This document shows positions 34,518-42,935 of a stretch of DNA of 64,000 bases, one piece after another. Made by a program: the position numbers and the translations under genes. Source of the stretch: Ferruginibacter sp. GTDB taxonomy: Bacteria; Bacteroidota; Bacteroidia; Chitinophagales; Chitinophagaceae. Position 1 is the first letter of the stretch. Every line of letters starts with the position of its first letter. The notes beneath the pieces were generated by a model that ran no database searches, had not been told where the DNA came from, and saw only the letters and a program-made list of their open reading frames with translations. The DNA lies in contig NZ_JAQBNR010000019.1 in assembly GCF_028288465.1 (NCBI RefSeq), positions 1-64,000 on the forward strand. Reading direction: 5' to 3'.

Positions 34518-35615
34518 TTAGAATTTCACACTAAAACCAAGGTTAACCACATAATCTGCGAAGGCGGCGTCGCCCTGTACATGTTTATTTTGTGTAACGC
34601 TGTTTTCTTTATCTGTTACGCTTTGTGTTCTGTTGCGGGCAACAGCAAAGGGTACAGAAACAAAGAAGTTTAGTTTATGCACCATGTAAGCAACGGCTGG
34701 TTCTACTGACCATATATAGCCTGGTCTGCGAAAATCGCCGCTGCCGCCAATCAGGTCATGCACTGGTACACATTCTAATTTGGCACCGGCCGCCACAGTT
34801 AATCCGTGCAAGCTGTTGATTGAATAATTAAAACCACTTCTGAACATATATTGATCCGGCACACTGCAAATGGCTTCGTTGGCTAAAGACGCCACCAATG
34901 TTTCACGATAAGTTCTTACGCCATTCTGTTCCCTGGGATTAATCAGGTAATAGAAATTGCCATACATACCAAAATTGCGGGTGAAATTATAATAGGCATT
35001 TAGTTCAGTTGTAAAGCCGGTGCCACCATCGCCCAATTGTATGGACTGATCTACTGTGCGCAGTTCTTTTGTTCCGTTAGGCCCTACATTATACCAGTAA
35101 TCTTTAAAATTGTCATCACCTGTTGGCAGCTTAATTCCCAACCCTGCCTGGATATTTCCCTTGGTACTTTTCTTTGGATCAAGCAACCATCTGTAGGCAG
35201 CAAAACGCATATCACCCAGGCCAAAAGAGTGTGTAGTGTGTCTTTCCTTTTTTATGTAAGCGCCGTTTACAAGCCCATGTTCATACAGGGATGAACGTGC
35301 ATTCGACAAAATAGGCAGGTCAACCATAAAAGACCAGCGGTCATTTACTATGCGTGTTAATGCAAGATCAATACTTGTCTGGTGATTGATTACTTCGCTC
35401 CCATCTACCAGTCTTTGCTTATTTTCAGTAGTGCCGGAAAAATGGCGAAAAGACCTGAAGGAGCGGGATGTGGTACTTAATAACCAGGAAGCTTTATCAT
35501 GTTCGTCAGGATGCAGCATATTGATGTTGCCTGTACTGCGAACTGCAACGCAGCCCTGCGCCGATGTTTGAATATAAAAGCCTGCAATCAACAGGATAGA
35601 TAAAATGTACTTCAT
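34518..35615 (-). CDS. Predicted outer-membrane barrel protein, GCVAVR family (copy 1)
   Basis: A 365-residue exported protein with signal peptidase site before GCVAVR (mature residue 2 is Cys). It shares with the protein at 35806 a set of conserved blocks: FRSFRHFSGT, LGDGGTGF, YLINPREQNG, VPDQYMFRSGF, VHDLIGGSGDFRRPGYIWSVEP, ARNRTQSVTDK and HVQGDAAFADYVVNLGF at the C-terminus. The strand-turn-strand pattern indicates a beta-barrel. I recognise the family only as an uncharacterised Bacteroidota outer-membrane type seen near PAP2 genes. It lies between its paralogue and the third barrel gene, in a run bracketed by two PAP2-type lipoproteins. Confidence 0.72.
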   Translation of the reverse strand: MKYILSILLIAGFYIQTSAQGCVAVRSTGNINMLHPDEHDKASWLLSTTSRSFRSFRHFSGTTENKQRLVDGSEVINHQTSIDLALTRIVNDRWSFMVDLPILSNARSSLYEHGLVNGAYIKKERHTTHSFGLGDMRFAAYRWLLDPKKSTKGNIQAGLGIKLPTGDDNFKDYWYNVGPNGTKELRTVDQSIQLGDGGTGFTTELNAYYNFTRNFGMYGNFYYLINPREQNGVRTYRETLVASLANEAICSVPDQYMFRSGFNYSINSLHGLTVAAGAKLECVPVHDLIGGSGDFRRPGYIWSVEPAVAYMVHKLNFFVSVPFAVARNRTQSVTDKENSVTQNKHVQGDAAFADYVVNLGFSVKF

Positions 35616-35805
35616 AATAATTTTTTTTAGTAGTTAGTTTTTAAGAATGGTTTATGTTTAAGTCAATAGAATGAATAGCGGCCCTATTTTTCAATGCGGA
35701 GCAGTAAATAAAAAGATAAGGCGTGTGAAAATTAATATACCCCAATGCAGGGCTTCATTAATTTTACAAAGTCTTATGTCGCTGGTTTAAAAAAGGGTGT
35801 TCTGG

Positions 35806-36960
35806 TTAAGCGTGTTTTTTATTTTTTGCAAACCTGTAAGAATAACCAAGGCTGATGGAATAATCTGCAAAAGCAGCATCGCCTTGTACATGAACCAATT
35901 TACTTACGTCGCTGATTTTTGAATTTTGCAGATTTTGGTCTGCCTTATCAGCGGCGCTCTGTGTACGGTTTTTAATGAAGTTATATGGAACAAATAGACT
36001 AATGCTGTGTTGACCCATGCGGTAAGAAACACCGGATTCAATAGCTACTACATAACCTGGTCTGCGGTATGCTACCTGGCCGCCGATTATATCATACGCA
36101 GGAATGCCTTCCATCCTGGTTGCCAATGAAAAAGTGAGTGTTTTAGCCTTTAAAACAGAAGCCATAAAGCCGGCACGAACAAAATACTGATCAGGACAGG
36201 CGTAAATGTTGTAACCTGCCAAACCTGGTTTTGCCGCAGATTTAAATGTGCCGTTTGACTCCCTTGGGTTAAACAAATAATAGCCATTTGCAAAGCCATA
36301 AATGTCTTTGTAGATTTTTGTAAATCCCTGGAATTCCAAAGAAAATCCTACGCCACCATCGCCCGGTTGTATTGCCTGATCGTTGATTGAACTTTTAGTG
36401 GTGCCATCTTTTTGCAGTGCATTGTCGCTGGTATTATGGCTACCAGTTGCCAGTTTCAAACCAAAGCCAATCATCAGGTTTCCTGTGTGTGCAACTGCAG
36501 GATCAGTAACCCAATAGTTAAGTCCCAAACGGGCATCAGCAATTCCTTGCGCAAATACACTGTAACGGGTTAGTTTTTTTGAAGCCGAATCTTTATTCAG
36601 CGTTAGCGTTTGAGAGCGCTCATTGTGCACATACGGTAGTGTCACATTTAACTGTAAACGATTGGTTAAACCGTAAGACAAATTAAGATCCACCGCATGA
36701 GAATAAATATTAACCGCATTGCCCAATACCTGGCGCTGAGGCTGTTCATCTGTGCCTACAAAATGCCGCCAGCTGTGAAAGTAACGGTAGTTGGTTCCAA
36801 CCTGGAAATCGCCTTTGGAAAGATTGTATGAGCCTGATGGAGACATGGCGCCCAGCCCGCCCATCTGGCGTACGGCTACGCAGCCCTGCGCTGTTGATTG
36901 TAAATGAATAGTGGTGGTTAATAATAAAGCTATAATAAAAATAGATATGATCTGTTTCAT
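35806..36960 (-). CDS. Predicted outer-membrane barrel protein, GCVAVR family (copy 2)
   Basis: A 384-residue protein starting MKQIISIFIIALLLTTT. The ATG at 36958-36960 is preferred to the one at 37006-37008, which only adds a polar extension before the signal peptide. The mature N-terminus is GCVAVRQMGG, as in the paralogue at 34518. Shared blocks are YFHSWRHFVGT, QPGDGGVGF, YLFNPRESNG, CPDQYFVRAGF, AYDIIGGQVAYRRPGYVVAIES, IKNRTQSAADK and HVQGDAAFADYSISLGYS. A 190-base spacer follows it, so a separate promoter for copy 1 is possible. Confidence 0.72.
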   Translation of the reverse strand: MKQIISIFIIALLLTTTIHLQSTAQGCVAVRQMGGLGAMSPSGSYNLSKGDFQVGTNYRYFHSWRHFVGTDEQPQRQVLGNAVNIYSHAVDLNLSYGLTNRLQLNVTLPYVHNERSQTLTLNKDSASKKLTRYSVFAQGIADARLGLNYWVTDPAVAHTGNLMIGFGLKLATGSHNTSDNALQKDGTTKSSINDQAIQPGDGGVGFSLEFQGFTKIYKDIYGFANGYYLFNPRESNGTFKSAAKPGLAGYNIYACPDQYFVRAGFMASVLKAKTLTFSLATRMEGIPAYDIIGGQVAYRRPGYVVAIESGVSYRMGQHSISLFVPYNFIKNRTQSAADKADQNLQNSKISDVSKLVHVQGDAAFADYSISLGYSYRFAKNKKHA

Positions 36961-37068
36961 GTTTGATTTTTGAGTAGTGAATTTTTTGGATGCCATGTAC
37001 AACTCCAATCAATGCTAACAGGTGACTACACCTGGCAATATTAATTGCTAACTAACCGGCACAGGTTG

Positions 37069-38394
37069 TTATTTTTTCATTTTCAATTTACCGTTAATGA
37101 AGTCGCCTACTTGTTTGCCCACGGCATTGCTTACGATGCAGGATGGGTGAAAATGAATGCCGCCGTAAAACCTGGCTGAGTTATTTTCCAGTGCCGCCTG
37201 CCTGAAAGAAGTAAACTTGCGGTTTTGAATTCCAAACTCAAGCTCCGTGCTATCTGTGTAGGCAAAATTATCACCGTAAATATCAGTTAATGCTTCCGCT
37301 GCCGCTGATGAAATGGTTGAATGTCCGCAGGTATATTCCGGAAAAGCCGGTGTTTGTAAATAAGGTCTCCAGTTGGGATCAATGTATTTGTTGATCACTG
37401 TTTCAGGACGCACTGTATTGTACGTATACTTCACCTGCCAACATTGAATGAATGCATCAAATAAGGCAATGGAAGTTTTGGCGTATGCATACACCGTTTC
37501 ATCGTAACTGGATTTAGCTTGTTTAGCCGCAATGCCAATTATACTCATCCAGTGACCTGAGGGAGAAAACTTTTTTGTACCGAACATTACATGACCAGAA
37601 ACATTGAGTTTAAAAGGATTATCATCCCAAAAGTCAGCTATATGCTTTTGTTCATCGGTTAAGCTGTCTATTGCATTTTTGATTGCCATTAACTGCCCGT
37701 AATACTTACTCTTTTTATCGGTAATATCAAAAGGGATAGGCGGCGGTGTTAAAAACTGGTTGGCACTGTCGATAGCCATGGTCCTTATTTCCATCCAGTG
37801 AGGTTCTGCGGCCTGCGCATACATGGGCGGCGTAGGAACCCAGCGGCCGGGTTCATCTCTTACGGTGTATTTTTCAGCGCTTCTTGTTTCAGCATAATTA
37901 TCTTTTTTACTCCATCTTATGATACTTGCGCTCATACTGTCTGCAAATGTCTGTGATGCAGTTTCAATATTTTCCGGCAAACCTTTATCTCGTGCCAGTT
38001 TCAAAATACTGTCTTTATATTCCTGCATACTTCCTTCCGGAAATGTAACCGCTTCACCAACTTTAATATAAGCTAATAATGCAGCCAGCTCAAAATCAAC
38101 CGGCGTATTGGCTGCTGGGTTAGCTACCGCAGTAAGCCCGTGTACCTGCCCCACCAGTGACTGGTATTTTTTTGGGTAGCCCGCTGCGATTACTTCGTAC
38201 GCTGCTATTGCGCCATAAGTGTAATTGCGTGCGGCAATCATTGGTGGAAAATTGTTTCCCATTACAACACCATTCAGTTCATGTACTGTGTTGGAAAACA
38301 ACTGTGGGTCATGCAGGTACGCTTTATACTCGATGTTTTGCTTGCAGGAATACAATGATGCTACAATGCAAAGACATACAAAAAGTCTTCTCAT
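37069..38394 (-). CDS. PAP2 / vanadium haloperoxidase superfamily lipoprotein, variant motif 3
   Basis: A 441-residue lipoprotein (lipobox LYSCKQ, Cys about residue 17). Superfamily motifs are at the C-terminus: K322-x6-R329-P in VKYTYNTVRP, G-H358 in FPEYTCGHSTIS, and R408-x5-H414 in SARFYGGIHFHPSC. The Asp normally four residues after the last His is Ser here, and the Ser before Arg is Ala. The overall pattern otherwise matches the protein at 31962. It may be a haloperoxidase-like enzyme with altered activity or a non-catalytic relative. It is 108 bases upstream of the barrel gene at 36960 and 63 bases after the 191-residue protein gene. Confidence 0.78.
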   Translation of the reverse strand: MRRLFVCLCIVASLYSCKQNIEYKAYLHDPQLFSNTVHELNGVVMGNNFPPMIAARNYTYGAIAAYEVIAAGYPKKYQSLVGQVHGLTAVANPAANTPVDFELAALLAYIKVGEAVTFPEGSMQEYKDSILKLARDKGLPENIETASQTFADSMSASIIRWSKKDNYAETRSAEKYTVRDEPGRWVPTPPMYAQAAEPHWMEIRTMAIDSANQFLTPPPIPFDITDKKSKYYGQLMAIKNAIDSLTDEQKHIADFWDDNPFKLNVSGHVMFGTKKFSPSGHWMSIIGIAAKQAKSSYDETVYAYAKTSIALFDAFIQCWQVKYTYNTVRPETVINKYIDPNWRPYLQTPAFPEYTCGHSTISSAAAEALTDIYGDNFAYTDSTELEFGIQNRKFTSFRQAALENNSARFYGGIHFHPSCIVSNAVGKQVGDFINGKLKMKK

Positions 38395-38457
38395 CTTTTG
38401 TTGTTATAGTAAATGGACAGTATCAGCAACGTATAAATAATCGCTGAAATTAAGTAA

Positions 38458-39033
38458 CTATACTGTGAAAGAAGTACTTGCCTGCGGAGGTTTAATCAGT
38501 TGCAGGATGTGAGCGGAACTGTTATCCAATGAAGGTTTGATAGCATAGACCAGGGGGTCGGCTATAAACGAAATACATTTCCAGGAGATAATATCATTTG
38601 TAAAATCAGATGCGGCAAACTTCACCATGCCGGAAGTTTTGCCCGGCATTTTTTTAGCATCACTGCTGCCATTGACATCATTTATTTTTCCAAAATAATC
38701 GTTTGATTTTTGTTGCAGGTCATTTTTTTCTGCATGGCGGATGCATTGTAAATACATGGTATCATTCGCTACTTTACGTTGAACGTACATGTATGTTTCT
38801 CCATCCACTGTAATTTCGCCATTGATTCTTTCAAAACTGGCCCAGGTATTCTGGTAAGGTAAGTTGATGGGAATTTTTAAAGTAAACAGGTCCTGCTCGT
38901 TAAAATTATTCTTATCCAGTGCGGCTTCCAGCCTGTTATCGGCCTGTTGCATGGCGATGCTGAACCACAGTTTATATCCAATGGTGTTGAATACAAACAG
39001 CATTAAAAGTAGTATGGCAGCAGTTTTACGCAT
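38458..39033 (-). CDS. Hypothetical membrane-anchored protein
   Basis: A 191-residue protein beginning MRKTAAILLLMLFVFNTIGY, one N-terminal hydrophobic segment that is either an anchor or an uncleaved signal. The rest is soluble: NLPYQNTWASFERINGEITV, a CIRHAEKND segment with one Cys, and WKCISFIADP. No known domain was recognised. It is the first gene of the long minus-strand run that continues with the PAP2-type lipoprotein 63 bases downstream, so it may be a partner of those envelope proteins. Its own promoter should be in 39034-39122. Confidence 0.6.
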   Translation of the reverse strand: MRKTAAILLLMLFVFNTIGYKLWFSIAMQQADNRLEAALDKNNFNEQDLFTLKIPINLPYQNTWASFERINGEITVDGETYMYVQRKVANDTMYLQCIRHAEKNDLQQKSNDYFGKINDVNGSSDAKKMPGKTSGMVKFAASDFTNDIISWKCISFIADPLVYAIKPSLDNSSAHILQLIKPPQASTSFTV

Positions 39034-39122
39034 TGTTTGGAAAAGTGAAAATAATGAAAATTCTTATTGGTGGCGCATTTGGTGCGATTTATTTTTATTC
39101 ACTGCAGAAAAAAGCGCAGTTT

Positions 39123-41156
39123 TTACTTATTGATATATGTTTTTTTATCCACTCCAATACCGGTTAGGGTTACACTTTTCCAATTGGGGGGTAACGCGGT
39201 TTTAATTTGAACAATGCCTTTCGGGGTAATTTCAAGTCCGCCAAAACCCATCAGCACACTTTGCAAAATGCCGCCGGCACCGGTAGCAAAATAGGGATTG
39301 GTGCCACCCTTGGTTTCAGCGATTACCCTGAGTGGCGGGTTTAGGTTAGGCAGGTAAGCATCCTGGAAAAAATGGTAAGCTTTGGGGCCATCACCCAGCC
39401 TTGAATACAACAAAGTAAACACGCCTTGCGTCATTGCGGGTGTGCCTTCGTTGGGCACTCTTGTTTCATAATACTCCAGGTCTTTCCTGATTTGTTTAAC
39501 ATCTGTAATTTCTTTTAAAGGATAAGCAAGCAGGTTTACATCGGCCTGTTTAATGCCTTCGCCATTGTAAGAACCATGTTCCCTTGTAACACCATTGTCC
39601 ATTTTCAAAATGGGAATGTTATTGGCCACGTTCATCCAGTTTGCGTCTGGTTTTAAGCCTAATAAAACAGCCGCTTCTGTGGCATGTTGCAATACCGCTT
39701 TGGCGGCTGCATTGGTAAAAGCATCGTTGTCAATATTTTCAGCCCATTCATCAGAAGCTACCACATTTTTAATTTCATATTTGCCCGGCCCGTTTCTTTC
39801 CACACGGCTTGCCCAAAACAGGGCGGTTTCTTTTAGTATTGGATATCCCTTTTCACGCAGCCAGTCCTTATCCTGCGTTACACAATAATAGTTCCATGCG
39901 GCGATGCCAACACATGCGGTAATATGATGTTCAAACGGACCGCTCAATGCCCAAACGGGTGTTTCTTCTACGCCGGTGCCCGCACTTTCCCAGGGAAACA
40001 TGGCACCTTTAAAACCATGGTTAAAAGCGTTTTGTTTGGCTGCACCCAGTCGCTGAAACCTGTATTCCACAAGGCTTTTAGCCATTTCTGGATGCAGGAC
40101 TAAGATGGCGGGATACATCCACAACTCCGTATCCCAGAACACGTGACCATTGTAGCCTAGTCCGCTTAAACCCATAGGTGAAGGACTTAAAGCCGTACCT
40201 TCCCGTACAAAAGAATATAGGTGATACATCATGCTGTGTATATCCTGTTGCGCCTGCGGATCACCGTCGATGGTGATGTCACTTTTCCAGATTTCATCCC
40301 ATGCTTTGTTGTGAAATGCAATCAACCTGTCCCTGCCTTCTAATTTCGCTGTGATGGTCATTCGCTCTGCTTCGTTCAACGGGTCGTCATGGTGCGCAGA
40401 AGTGATGGAGGAACCGGCGATAGAAAAATGATAGGTTTCACCCGCTTTTATTTTCTTGGTAAACTTCATCAGGTGCATGTTATTGTCCCACATTTCGTGA
40501 ATTACCCTTGGTTCTTCGCCATGCTTTTCAGTGAATAAAAAAGTATTGCTGGCACACATCAATAATTTACCCGTAGGGCTTTTAGCGGTGGAAGTCAGCA
40601 GGCTGATGACCACGTGCGGCCGGTCAATTTCATTATAATAATTCTGTACTTCCTTTAAGGCATCTGGCGCTTCCATCACGCTGGCGCTGTTAATTGTAAT
40701 ATCTTTTTTCGCAGTAACAGTAACATCCATTAAAACCGTAAATGGCAGCTGGCGCAATGAATAATAGGTATAACTAACATCTGCCTTATCACCATAATTA
40801 AAACGGGTTGTGAAACTGGCGTGATGCATATCCAGCTGTTGTTTCATGTTGGCTGCATCAGCGCTGCCAATGCGTTTTCCATCCACTTCCAGGTACATAT
40901 TGAGCAGGTTAAAACTTCTTAAAAAATTACTCACCCGGCCCCGGCCATACAGGTCGTAAGCGCCGGCCAGTACTACATCTTTTACCTTAAAAGGCTCTGG
41001 TGAAGACACAATGCCAATCATACCGTTGGCAACCGTAATTCCATAATAATTTGCGGGGTCTATTTTAGTGGCAGTGATGTTCCATGGATCCTGTGCGGTG
41101 ATGGTTAACGTAAATAACAGGAATAAGGCGGTGGCTAATAAATGCTTTTGTATCAT
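39123..41156 (-). CDS. GH65 family glycoside hydrolase, secreted, kojibiose-hydrolase-like
   Basis: A 677-residue secreted enzyme (signal peptide ending TITAQ, residue 22). An N-terminal beta-sandwich (about 25-280) leads to an (alpha/alpha)6 barrel with HVFWDTELWMYP at 338-349, ASDEWAENIDNDAFTN at 467-482 (general acid E470) and GIKQADVNLLAYP near 534. E614 in RVIAETKGG sits where, as I recall, the general base E616 of the Flavobacterium johnsoniae GH65 alpha-glucosidase lies (acid E472), so hydrolysis rather than phosphorolysis is likely. Substrates of this group include kojibiose and other alpha-1,2-glucosides. The gene ends 89 bases before the 191-residue gene start and is otherwise alone. 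A plus-strand gene follows divergently. Confidence 0.82.
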   Translation of the reverse strand: MIQKHLLATALFLLFTLTITAQDPWNITATKIDPANYYGITVANGMIGIVSSPEPFKVKDVVLAGAYDLYGRGRVSNFLRSFNLLNMYLEVDGKRIGSADAANMKQQLDMHHASFTTRFNYGDKADVSYTYYSLRQLPFTVLMDVTVTAKKDITINSASVMEAPDALKEVQNYYNEIDRPHVVISLLTSTAKSPTGKLLMCASNTFLFTEKHGEEPRVIHEMWDNNMHLMKFTKKIKAGETYHFSIAGSSITSAHHDDPLNEAERMTITAKLEGRDRLIAFHNKAWDEIWKSDITIDGDPQAQQDIHSMMYHLYSFVREGTALSPSPMGLSGLGYNGHVFWDTELWMYPAILVLHPEMAKSLVEYRFQRLGAAKQNAFNHGFKGAMFPWESAGTGVEETPVWALSGPFEHHITACVGIAAWNYYCVTQDKDWLREKGYPILKETALFWASRVERNGPGKYEIKNVVASDEWAENIDNDAFTNAAAKAVLQHATEAAVLLGLKPDANWMNVANNIPILKMDNGVTREHGSYNGEGIKQADVNLLAYPLKEITDVKQIRKDLEYYETRVPNEGTPAMTQGVFTLLYSRLGDGPKAYHFFQDAYLPNLNPPLRVIAETKGGTNPYFATGAGGILQSVLMGFGGLEITPKGIVQIKTALPPNWKSVTLTGIGVDKKTYINK

Positions 41157-41438
41157 GGCAGCAATTGACTTGTTGGTAAGAATTTTTAAAAATAAACATT
41201 ACAGCACAAAATTGATGATATAATTTTTTTGATCACACGCTCAATCGCAGAAATATTTTTAGCCGCATCGAAAGACAAAACAACTCGTCATTTTATATCC
41301 ACAACACTTTGTTAGAAAACATAAAATCCTGGGCGGCCACTGTAGCATAATTTTCCCGTACAGGAGTGTAGCCATTGTTTTATAAGGCAAAAATTAACTG
41401 GCAACCTATTTGTTTTCTGCAATGGAAAAACTACCGGG

Positions 41439-42422
41439 ATGGCTAAAAAATTTTCTTTTAAAGGATTGATAGAAATATTTAAAAATGCTTTTAGTGGCTT
41501 TGGAGATGATAAAGTAATGAAACTAAGCGGTTCGCTGGCTTACTACACCGTTTTTTCAATGGCTCCTTTGCTCATTGTTATTATTTCTTTGTGTGGTATG
41601 TTTTTAGGGAGGGAAGCGGTTGAGGGAAAAATTTACGGGCAGCTGGCAGGTTTTGTGGGCTCCGATACGGCAGTGCAGTTACAGGATATGATAAAGAATG
41701 CATCGCTGGCCGGCAAAAGCAAATTAGCCGCGATTGTTGGCACGGTAACGTTGGTACTGGGGGCTACATCAATTTTTGCAGAAATCCAGGATTCCATCAA
41801 CAGTATTTGGGGCCTTAAACCAAAGCCCAAGAGAGGCTGGTTGAAGATGATACAAAACAGGCTGCTTTCTTTTTCCGTTATTATTAGTCTAGGCTTTTTG
41901 TTGCTTGTTTCACTCTCCATCAGTTCCATTATTGATGGTTTCAGCGAGAGGCTTACCAATCAATTTCCCGGTGTGGCTGTTATTGTATTTTATATCATCA
42001 ATGTATTGATCACTTTTAGTGTTACAACACTCATTTTCGGCGTTATATTCAGAGTATTGCCTGATGCCGATATTCAATGGAAAGATGTGCTGGCTGGTGC
42101 CATGGCTACCGCATTTTTGTTTATGCTGGGGAAATTTGGTATTTCTTTTTACATCAGCAAAAGCCATGTGGGCAGCACTTATGGTGCCGCTGGCTCACTG
42201 GTAGTTTTATTATTGTGGATTTATTATTCTTCATTGATACTCTATTTTGGTGCAGAACTTACTAAGGCTTATGCCGTAAAGTATGGATCACCTATTCACC
42301 CAAACCAGTATGCGGTAACAACCAAAATCGTAGAAGTTGAGACAGGCCATCAAAGTATTCAATCCAAGGAAAATATGACAATGGAAACCAATCACGGCGA
42401 GGTGACAAATAACAAAAAATAA
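41439..42422 (+). CDS. YihY/virulence factor BrkB family membrane protein
   Basis: A 327-residue integral membrane protein with about six helices. Family marks include DKVMKLSGSLAYYTVFSMAP near residue 21, GATSIFAEIQDSINSIWGL near 104, IFRVLPDADIQWKDVLAGA near 205 and the terminal GAAGSLVVLLLWIYYSSLIL then FGAELTKAYA. YihY/BrkB (UPF0761) proteins are widespread inner-membrane proteins without a proven activity. The earlier RNase BN name is incorrect for them. The C-terminal 40 residues are polar and cytoplasmic. It stands alone, 282 bases after the divergent GH65 start. Confidence 0.88.
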   Translation: MAKKFSFKGLIEIFKNAFSGFGDDKVMKLSGSLAYYTVFSMAPLLIVIISLCGMFLGREAVEGKIYGQLAGFVGSDTAVQLQDMIKNASLAGKSKLAAIVGTVTLVLGATSIFAEIQDSINSIWGLKPKPKRGWLKMIQNRLLSFSVIISLGFLLLVSLSISSIIDGFSERLTNQFPGVAVIVFYIINVLITFSVTTLIFGVIFRVLPDADIQWKDVLAGAMATAFLFMLGKFGISFYISKSHVGSTYGAAGSLVVLLLWIYYSSLILYFGAELTKAYAVKYGSPIHPNQYAVTTKIVEVETGHQSIQSKENMTMETNHGEVTNNKK

Positions 42423-42550
42423 TTGTCAGCAATTTGATCAACAATTTTTGTACAACTTACAAGTTTGTAATTTGATTTTTAAACTCCTTTCTTCACATGT
42501 GCCGGCAAATACCAATCAAATAAAAGTCTTTTTATTCTTCATTAAAAAGA

Positions 42551-42871
42551 ATGAATTTTATCAGTACTAACCATTTTGCTCACTTTTATTTTTTTGTACT
42601 GAAAAAGATAGCACCTGATAAATGGAAGCATTTTTTTGTAGGCATTCCCCTGGGTGCATCGCTGCAAATAATCTGCTTATCAGCATTTCCAAAACATACC
42701 TGGCCGGATACCGCAGCCAGTTTTGTGATATTATTTGCAGGGTGTTACGCTTTTGAACTATACTCGTTAATTACCGGAAAAGGACATTACGAATTGCCGG
42801 ATGTATGGGCAGGCGTATTGGGAGGATGTATTGGTATCGGAGTCGTCTTGCTTTTTTGTCTGTTTGGGTAA
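42551..42871 (+). CDS. Small membrane protein, possibly VanZ/DUF2279-like
   Basis: A 106-residue protein with three hydrophobic helices. The segment IAPDKWKHFFVGIPLGASLQ, a Lys/His-rich start of a helix, recalls DUF2279 or VanZ-like small membrane proteins in which a D-K-x-x-H motif begins the first helix. The second part has FAGCYAFELYSLITGKGHYELPDVWAGVLGG. It is 128 bases after the YihY gene and converges on the MATE gene with a bidirectional terminator between. Domain assignment is weak. Confidence 0.6.
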   Translation: MNFISTNHFAHFYFFVLKKIAPDKWKHFFVGIPLGASLQIICLSAFPKHTWPDTAASFVILFAGCYAFELYSLITGKGHYELPDVWAGVLGGCIGIGVVLLFCLFG

Positions 42872-42876
42872 AACTA

Positions 42877-42909
42877 AAATGTGCAGATTGATTTACAACC
42901 TGCACATTT
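42877..42909. terminator. Bidirectional terminator between convergent genes
   Basis: AAATGTGCAG (42877-42886) and CTGCACATTT (42900-42909) form a perfect 10-bp stem with a 13-base loop. A-rich and T-rich flanks lie on both sides. It sits between the small membrane protein (+) and the MATE gene (-), so it can stop transcripts from both. Confidence 0.7.
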
Positions 42910-42935
42910 AAAATCCTGTGAATAAAAAAATTGTT

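Noticed and set aside
39101-39121. Hairpin ACTGC-GCAGT followed by T-run after 39121
   Set aside because: Stem of only five pairs with a bulge, and the T-run is on the plus strand while nearby genes are on the minus strand.
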